NCBI GenBank assembly: GCA_045114665.1
Contig: JBGUKW010000147.1
Location: 1-9,498 of the forward strand
DNA length: 9,498 nucleotides
Direction: 5' to 3'
Source: CADAWZ01 sp045114665
GTDB lineage: Bacteria; Vulcanimicrobiota; CADAWZ01
Shown: positions 5,801-9,498 of the stretch, piece after piece
How the letters are laid out: the number at the start of each line of letters is the position of its first letter
Position numbering within the stretch: position 1 is the stretch's first letter
Made by a program: the position numbers and the translations under genes
Notes under the pieces: model-generated
Database searches by the model: none
The model's input: only the letters and a program-made list of their open reading frames with translations
Told to the model about the DNA's origin: nothing

Positions 5801-5863
5801 TTGAAATCTTTTAATTTGCAGGGGTAAATTAATATTTTAAAGAAATTATACGAATTATAATTT
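5801..5863 (+). promoter_or_regulatory. Candidate promoter and dyad upstream of the M20 peptidase gene
   Basis: TTGAAA (5801-5806), an 18-base spacer and TAAATT (5825-5830) form a moderate plus-strand promoter. A second -10-like TATAAT is at 5856-5861 without a good -35. The sequence also holds a perfect 8-bp inverted repeat, AAATTATA (5843-5850) and TATAATTT (5856-5863), separated by 5 bases. It would lie in the leader of the first promoter or overlap the -10 of the second, and could be an operator. In AT-rich DNA such dyads also arise by chance. Confidence 0.4.
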
Positions 5864-5884
5864 TTTTTAGAAATTGGAGAAATT

Positions 5885-7120
5885 ATGGAAAAAAAAATAA
5901 AAGAAAAACTTTTTTCTCGTATTGATTCCTATAGAGATGAAGTCATAAAAATGCAGAGTGAGCTTTCTGCTCTTCCTGCTCTTACACCTTATGAAGGCGG
6001 TGAGGGTGAATGGAAAAAAGCCAATAAAATAAAAGAATATATGGATTCTATTGGTTATGATTCTTTTGAGGAATACAATGCTCCATGCGAAGCAATGAAA
6101 GAGGGAACACGCCCTAATCATGTTTATCGTTTTAAAGGAATTGATTCTTCGAGAACAATATGGATTATGAGTCACATGGACATAGTTCCTGCAGGTGATC
6201 TAAAACTTTGGAATACAGACCCATTTGTAGTCAAAGTTGATGGCGATTACCTATATGGAAGAGGAGTTGAGGATAACCAACAGGGATTAGTTTCTTCAAT
6301 TTTAGCAGTAAAGGCGATGAGAGAAGAAGGTATTAAGCCAAAATATGATGTTGCTTTGTTATTTATATCTGACGAAGAGACAGGAAGTTTTGACGGAATA
6401 CAGCATATTTTGAAAGTAAAACCAGATATTTTCAAGAAAACAGATATGATATATGTTCCTGATTCTGGTGTACCAGATGGTTCAAGAATTGAAGTTGCAG
6501 AAAAATCTATTTTGTGGGTAAAATTCACAACAAAAGGACTTCAAGCTCATGCAAGTCGTCCAAATTGTGGCAAAAATGCTTTTAAAGCCGCTTCAAATTT
6601 GATAGTTAGACTTCAGACATTGTACGAGATCTTTGGAGCTAAAAATGATCTTTTTGAACCTCCAACATGTACATTTGAACCAACAAAGAAAGAAGCTAAT
6701 GTCCCAAATATCAATTCAATACCAGGGGAAGATATATTTTATTTAGATTGCCGTATATTGCCGTCATACAAGGTTGATGACATTGTAAATGAGATGAGAA
6801 ATATTGCAGATGGTGTTGAAAAAGACTTTGGCGTAAAAATTTCTATAGATTATGCACAAAGAGAAGAAGCTGCTCCACAGACAGATCCTGAAGATGATAC
6901 AGTAAAACTCTGTGCTAAAGCCATAAAAGAAGTATATGATGTTGAACCAAGAGCTTGCGGTATTGGTGGTGGAACAGTTGCTGCTTACATAAGAAAAGCA
7001 GGCATTCCTGCAGTTGTATGGTCGAGATTAAATGATACAGCTCACCAGTCAAATGAACATTGTAAAATTTCAAATGTTATTGGAGATGCTAAAGTATTTG
7101 CACATATAGCATCTTTGTAA
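5885..7120 (+). CDS. M20 family metallopeptidase (ArgE/DapE-like metallo-hydrolase)
   Basis: The 411-residue protein is a two-domain M20 hydrolase: catalytic domain about 1-205 and 318-411, dimerisation domain about 206-317. Di-zinc site residues are in place: H97 and D99 in SHMDIVPAG, bridging D130 in GRGVEDNQQG, general base E164 and ligand E165 in SDEETGS, D193 in PDSG, and H387 in TAHQSNEHC. H222 in the lid domain (LQAHASRP) matches the histidine that completes the active site across the dimer. There is no signal peptide, so it is cytoplasmic. M20 enzymes cleave dipeptides, or deacylate or desuccinylate amino acids; the following peptide transporter favours a peptidase role (inference). 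The ATG at 5885 has GGAG at 5876-5879, a 5-base spacing. Not typical enough of ArgE, DapE, PepT or PepV to give a symbol. Confidence 0.92.
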   Translation: MEKKIKEKLFSRIDSYRDEVIKMQSELSALPALTPYEGGEGEWKKANKIKEYMDSIGYDSFEEYNAPCEAMKEGTRPNHVYRFKGIDSSRTIWIMSHMDIVPAGDLKLWNTDPFVVKVDGDYLYGRGVEDNQQGLVSSILAVKAMREEGIKPKYDVALLFISDEETGSFDGIQHILKVKPDIFKKTDMIYVPDSGVPDGSRIEVAEKSILWVKFTTKGLQAHASRPNCGKNAFKAASNLIVRLQTLYEIFGAKNDLFEPPTCTFEPTKKEANVPNINSIPGEDIFYLDCRILPSYKVDDIVNEMRNIADGVEKDFGVKISIDYAQREEAAPQTDPEDDTVKLCAKAIKEVYDVEPRACGIGGGTVAAYIRKAGIPAVVWSRLNDTAHQSNEHCKISNVIGDAKVFAHIASL

Positions 7121-7148
7121 AATAAAAAACAGAAAGGAATTATATTAA

Positions 7149-9455
7149 GTGGATAATAAGTTTAAGCCTTATGTATCTCCTGAGACAAATATGCTTGAAT
7201 TTACTGGACGAGCAATTTTTATCGGTCTTGTTATGGCTGTTGTACTCGGTGCTGCAAACGCATATTTGGGACTTAAGGCAGGAATGACAATAGCTGCAAC
7301 ATATCCAGCAGCTGTCATAGGTATGGCTATTTTAAGATTGTTCAAGAACAAGGGAACAATTCTTGAAGAAAATATTGCAAGAACTATAGGTTCTATTGGT
7401 GAATCTGTAGCTGCAGGTGCTATATTTACTCTTCCAGCATTTATTATTTCAGGTTCTTGGAAAGATTTTAGTGGATCAAATTATTGGATAGCTTTTTTTA
7501 TATTGCTTTTAGGTGGACTTTTTGGTGTTCTTTTTGTAACAGTTTTGAGAAGAGTTATGGTGGAAGATCATGATCTTCCTTTCCCAGAGTCGGTTGCTGC
7601 TTCAGAAATTCACAAAGCAGGTCGTGAGGGAGGACAAGGAGCTATTGTTCTTCTTCATGCAATGGGAATTGGTGCTCTTATTCAGGCATTAAAATCATTT
7701 AAAGTATTTGCTGAAACATGGGAAAAATTTATTCCATTTTCACCATCAGGTGTTGAATTAGCTTTAAAGGATGGAGTACCAAAACATGCTGTAAATGGTA
7801 CAGGTGGAATCCTTGCTTCTTCACCAGGTGTAAGCCCTTCATTTATGGGTGTTGGTTTTATTATTGGACCAGTATTGGCAAGCCTTAACTTTAGTGGTGG
7901 TCTTTTGGCTTGGGGACTTTTTGTTCCACTGATTATGTGGCTTTTAGGACCACAATTAGCTGATTACATAACAGCTTCAGGTGGCAATCCTTCTTCAGAT
8001 ATGGGAACAATGGCTTTCCAAGTTTGGAAATTTATTGTAAGACCTATAGCCATTGGTGGTATGTTGGTAAGTGCTGTATATACACTTTACAATATGAGAA
8101 ATAACCTTATAGTTGGACTTCAGAGAGCAATAAGAGATATTTCTAAAATTTCTGATGATTCTAAAGAAAAAATTAGAACAGAAGAAGATATTAATTTTAA
8201 ACAAGTTTTAGGAATGTTGATTATTGCAAGTGGTGCTACTGGATATATTTTCTATCTATTCACACATAATCCAATTCATGCTATTGCCGCAACAGTGATG
8301 ATGTTTGTTTTAGGATTTTTCTTTGCAGCTGTATCAGGTTATTTAGTTGGTCTTATTGGATCTTCAAACAACCCAATAAGTGGATTGACTATTGCTACAA
8401 TCGTAATCGTTGCTTCAATAATGACTTGGTGCTTTAAGGCACAAGGTTCAGAAGGTGTTATGGCTGTATTAGGTGTTGCTGCTGTAGTTTGTGTAACAGC
8501 TGCTGTAGCTGGTGAAATGTTCCAAGATTTAAAAGTTGGTCATATACTCGGTGGTACTCCACACAAAATGCAATGGGGCGATATAATGGGAATTATTCCT
8601 TCAGCATTAGCTATGGTATTTGTCATAGGAGCCCTTCAGACAAGTGATATAAACTATGCAATAAACAATCATCTTGATCCAAGTTTATATGGTCTTGGTG
8701 GTAAAAATTTAGCTGCTCCACAAGCAGGTCTTATGGCAATGCTTGCACAAGGTATTGTCGGTGGAAATATGACTTGGGGACTTATCATAATTGGTGCATT
8801 TATGGGAATTGCATTTATTCTCATAAAAGTAAAAAGCCCTATGCTCGTATCAGTAGGTATGTATCTTCCATTTGAGACAACAGCTGCTATTTTCCTTGGT
8901 GGAATTGTAAAATGGATTGTCGATCTATGGATTAATAAACAACAGATAACAGATAAGATGAAGGAAAAAGTTGAAAATACAGGAGTTCTTACTGCCTCTG
9001 GTTTGATTGCTGGAGAAGCTCTTATGGGACTTTTCTTTGCATTCTATGGTTTAACAGGAAAAGCTATTCCTGCTGCTTTTGCAAATCCTTCATTTATCCC
9101 AAGTATTATAGTTCTTGGTATAATTGGATTTGTTCTTGCTATTTATCCTATAAATGATGTCAAGAAGATGTTAGCTTCAAAAGACAGCTCTAAAAAAGAA
9201 GATAAATCCTCAGATACTGAAGAAATAAAAAAGAAAAAATCAAAATCCCAAAAAGAATCTTCTAAAAAATCAGTAGAAGAAGATGATGAAGAAATTATAG
9301 ATTTTGAAAAAGAAGATGAAGAAAAAATAGAGAAAACATCTTCAAAAAAAGTAGAATTGGATAAAGAGTCAAAAAAAGATAAAAGTGATGAGGAAGTTAA
9401 ATCTTCTGAAGAACCTGTTAAAAAATTAAAAAAGAAGAAAAAATCAAAAAGATAA
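7149..9455 (+). CDS. OPT family oligopeptide transporter with a charged C-terminal tail
   Basis: The 768-residue protein is a proton-coupled OPT family transporter of the bacterial oligopeptide branch. Many hydrophobic segments (about 14-16) run from residue 20 to 667. Family signatures include NAYLGLKAGMTIAATYPAAV (37-56), LPFPESVA (143-150), SSNNPISGLTIATI (405-418), QDLKVGHILGGTPHK (459-473), AQGIVGGNMTW (533-543) and VGMYLPFETTAAIFLGG (569-585). A hydrophilic cytoplasmic loop lies at about 325-350. The core ends near residue 675, the usual family length. Residues 678-768 are an extra tail made almost only of Lys, Glu, Asp and Ser, ending in a Lys/Arg cluster. The start is GTG at 7149 with AAGGA (7134-7138) upstream. 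Only 28 bases separate it from the M20 gene, so they are probably cotranscribed and handle uptake and cleavage of peptides. Confidence 0.94.
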   Translation: MDNKFKPYVSPETNMLEFTGRAIFIGLVMAVVLGAANAYLGLKAGMTIAATYPAAVIGMAILRLFKNKGTILEENIARTIGSIGESVAAGAIFTLPAFIISGSWKDFSGSNYWIAFFILLLGGLFGVLFVTVLRRVMVEDHDLPFPESVAASEIHKAGREGGQGAIVLLHAMGIGALIQALKSFKVFAETWEKFIPFSPSGVELALKDGVPKHAVNGTGGILASSPGVSPSFMGVGFIIGPVLASLNFSGGLLAWGLFVPLIMWLLGPQLADYITASGGNPSSDMGTMAFQVWKFIVRPIAIGGMLVSAVYTLYNMRNNLIVGLQRAIRDISKISDDSKEKIRTEEDINFKQVLGMLIIASGATGYIFYLFTHNPIHAIAATVMMFVLGFFFAAVSGYLVGLIGSSNNPISGLTIATIVIVASIMTWCFKAQGSEGVMAVLGVAAVVCVTAAVAGEMFQDLKVGHILGGTPHKMQWGDIMGIIPSALAMVFVIGALQTSDINYAINNHLDPSLYGLGGKNLAAPQAGLMAMLAQGIVGGNMTWGLIIIGAFMGIAFILIKVKSPMLVSVGMYLPFETTAAIFLGGIVKWIVDLWINKQQITDKMKEKVENTGVLTASGLIAGEALMGLFFAFYGLTGKAIPAAFANPSFIPSIIVLGIIGFVLAIYPINDVKKMLASKDSSKKEDKSSDTEEIKKKKSKSQKESSKKSVEEDDEEIIDFEKEDEEKIEKTSSKKVELDKESKKDKSDEEVKSSEEPVKKLKKKKKSKR

Positions 9456-9479
9456 AAAATAGATTTTGATTTTTTGGGG

Positions 9480-9498
9480 TGTAGAAAATTTTTCTACA
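9480..9498. terminator. Inverted repeat after the OPT gene, possible terminator cut by the window end
   Basis: Two 9-base arms, TGTAGAAAA (9480-9488) and TTTTCTACA (9490-9498), form a perfect inverted repeat around one base, 25 bases after the stop codon. The window ends at the last paired base, so a following T-run cannot be seen. The stem is AT-rich and would need at least a 3-base loop. It may be the terminator of the peptide operon, or part of a longer palindrome. Confidence 0.4.

Noticed and set aside
5867..6175. Open frame of 102 codons on the minus strand opposite the start of the M20 gene.
   Set aside because: It is antisense to clearly conserved coding sequence, has a random-looking Phe/Ile-rich product and no ribosome site.
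1..9498. Mobile elements, CRISPR arrays, attachment sites or an integrated element at the tRNA.
   Set aside because: No transposase or integrase reading frame, no spaced direct repeats and no duplicated tRNA 3' end were seen.

Overview
The window is AT-rich (roughly 30% GC by eye) and densely coding. Consensus-type sigma-70 promoters are easy to see, intrinsic terminators are short and U-rich, and several genes start with TTG or GTG. An [FeFe]-hydrogenase maturase (HydE) and a 2-hydroxyacyl-CoA dehydratase activator, both tied to oxygen-sensitive enzymes, point to a strictly anaerobic, fermentative, probably host-associated bacterium. The AAA-ATPase-like (PF09820-type) protein and the OPT peptide transporter occur in low-GC spirochaetes, fusobacteria and clostridia. 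The sequence alone does not settle the phylum.

Layout. (1) 1-770, minus: the N-terminal 227 residues of an AAA-ATPase-like protein running off the left edge. It has a consensus promoter and a short leader that can fold in two mutually exclusive ways, one hiding the ribosome binding site. (2) 790-2150, minus: tRNA-Ser(UGA) with its own strong promoter and terminator, then hydE with a strong terminator. (3) 2150-2949, plus: a T-rich non-coding stretch ending in an intrinsic terminator just before a small GtrA-type membrane protein. (4) 2896-5790, minus: a three-gene operon (HAD phosphatase, CoA-dehydratase activase, secreted protein of unknown function) driven by a consensus promoter. Its probable terminator lies inside the 3' end of the convergent gtrA-type gene. 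(5) 5800-9498, plus: an M20 metallopeptidase and an OPT oligopeptide transporter 28 bases apart, probably a peptide uptake and hydrolysis operon. The transporter has an unusual highly charged C-terminal tail.

No CRISPR array, insertion sequence, integrase, phage gene or recognised riboswitch was seen. The genes are mostly familiar. The less expected signals are in the non-coding parts (the switch-like leader at 691-728, the terminator before gtrA, the terminator embedded in gtrA), in the unrecognised secreted protein at 3015-4262 and in the transporter tail.
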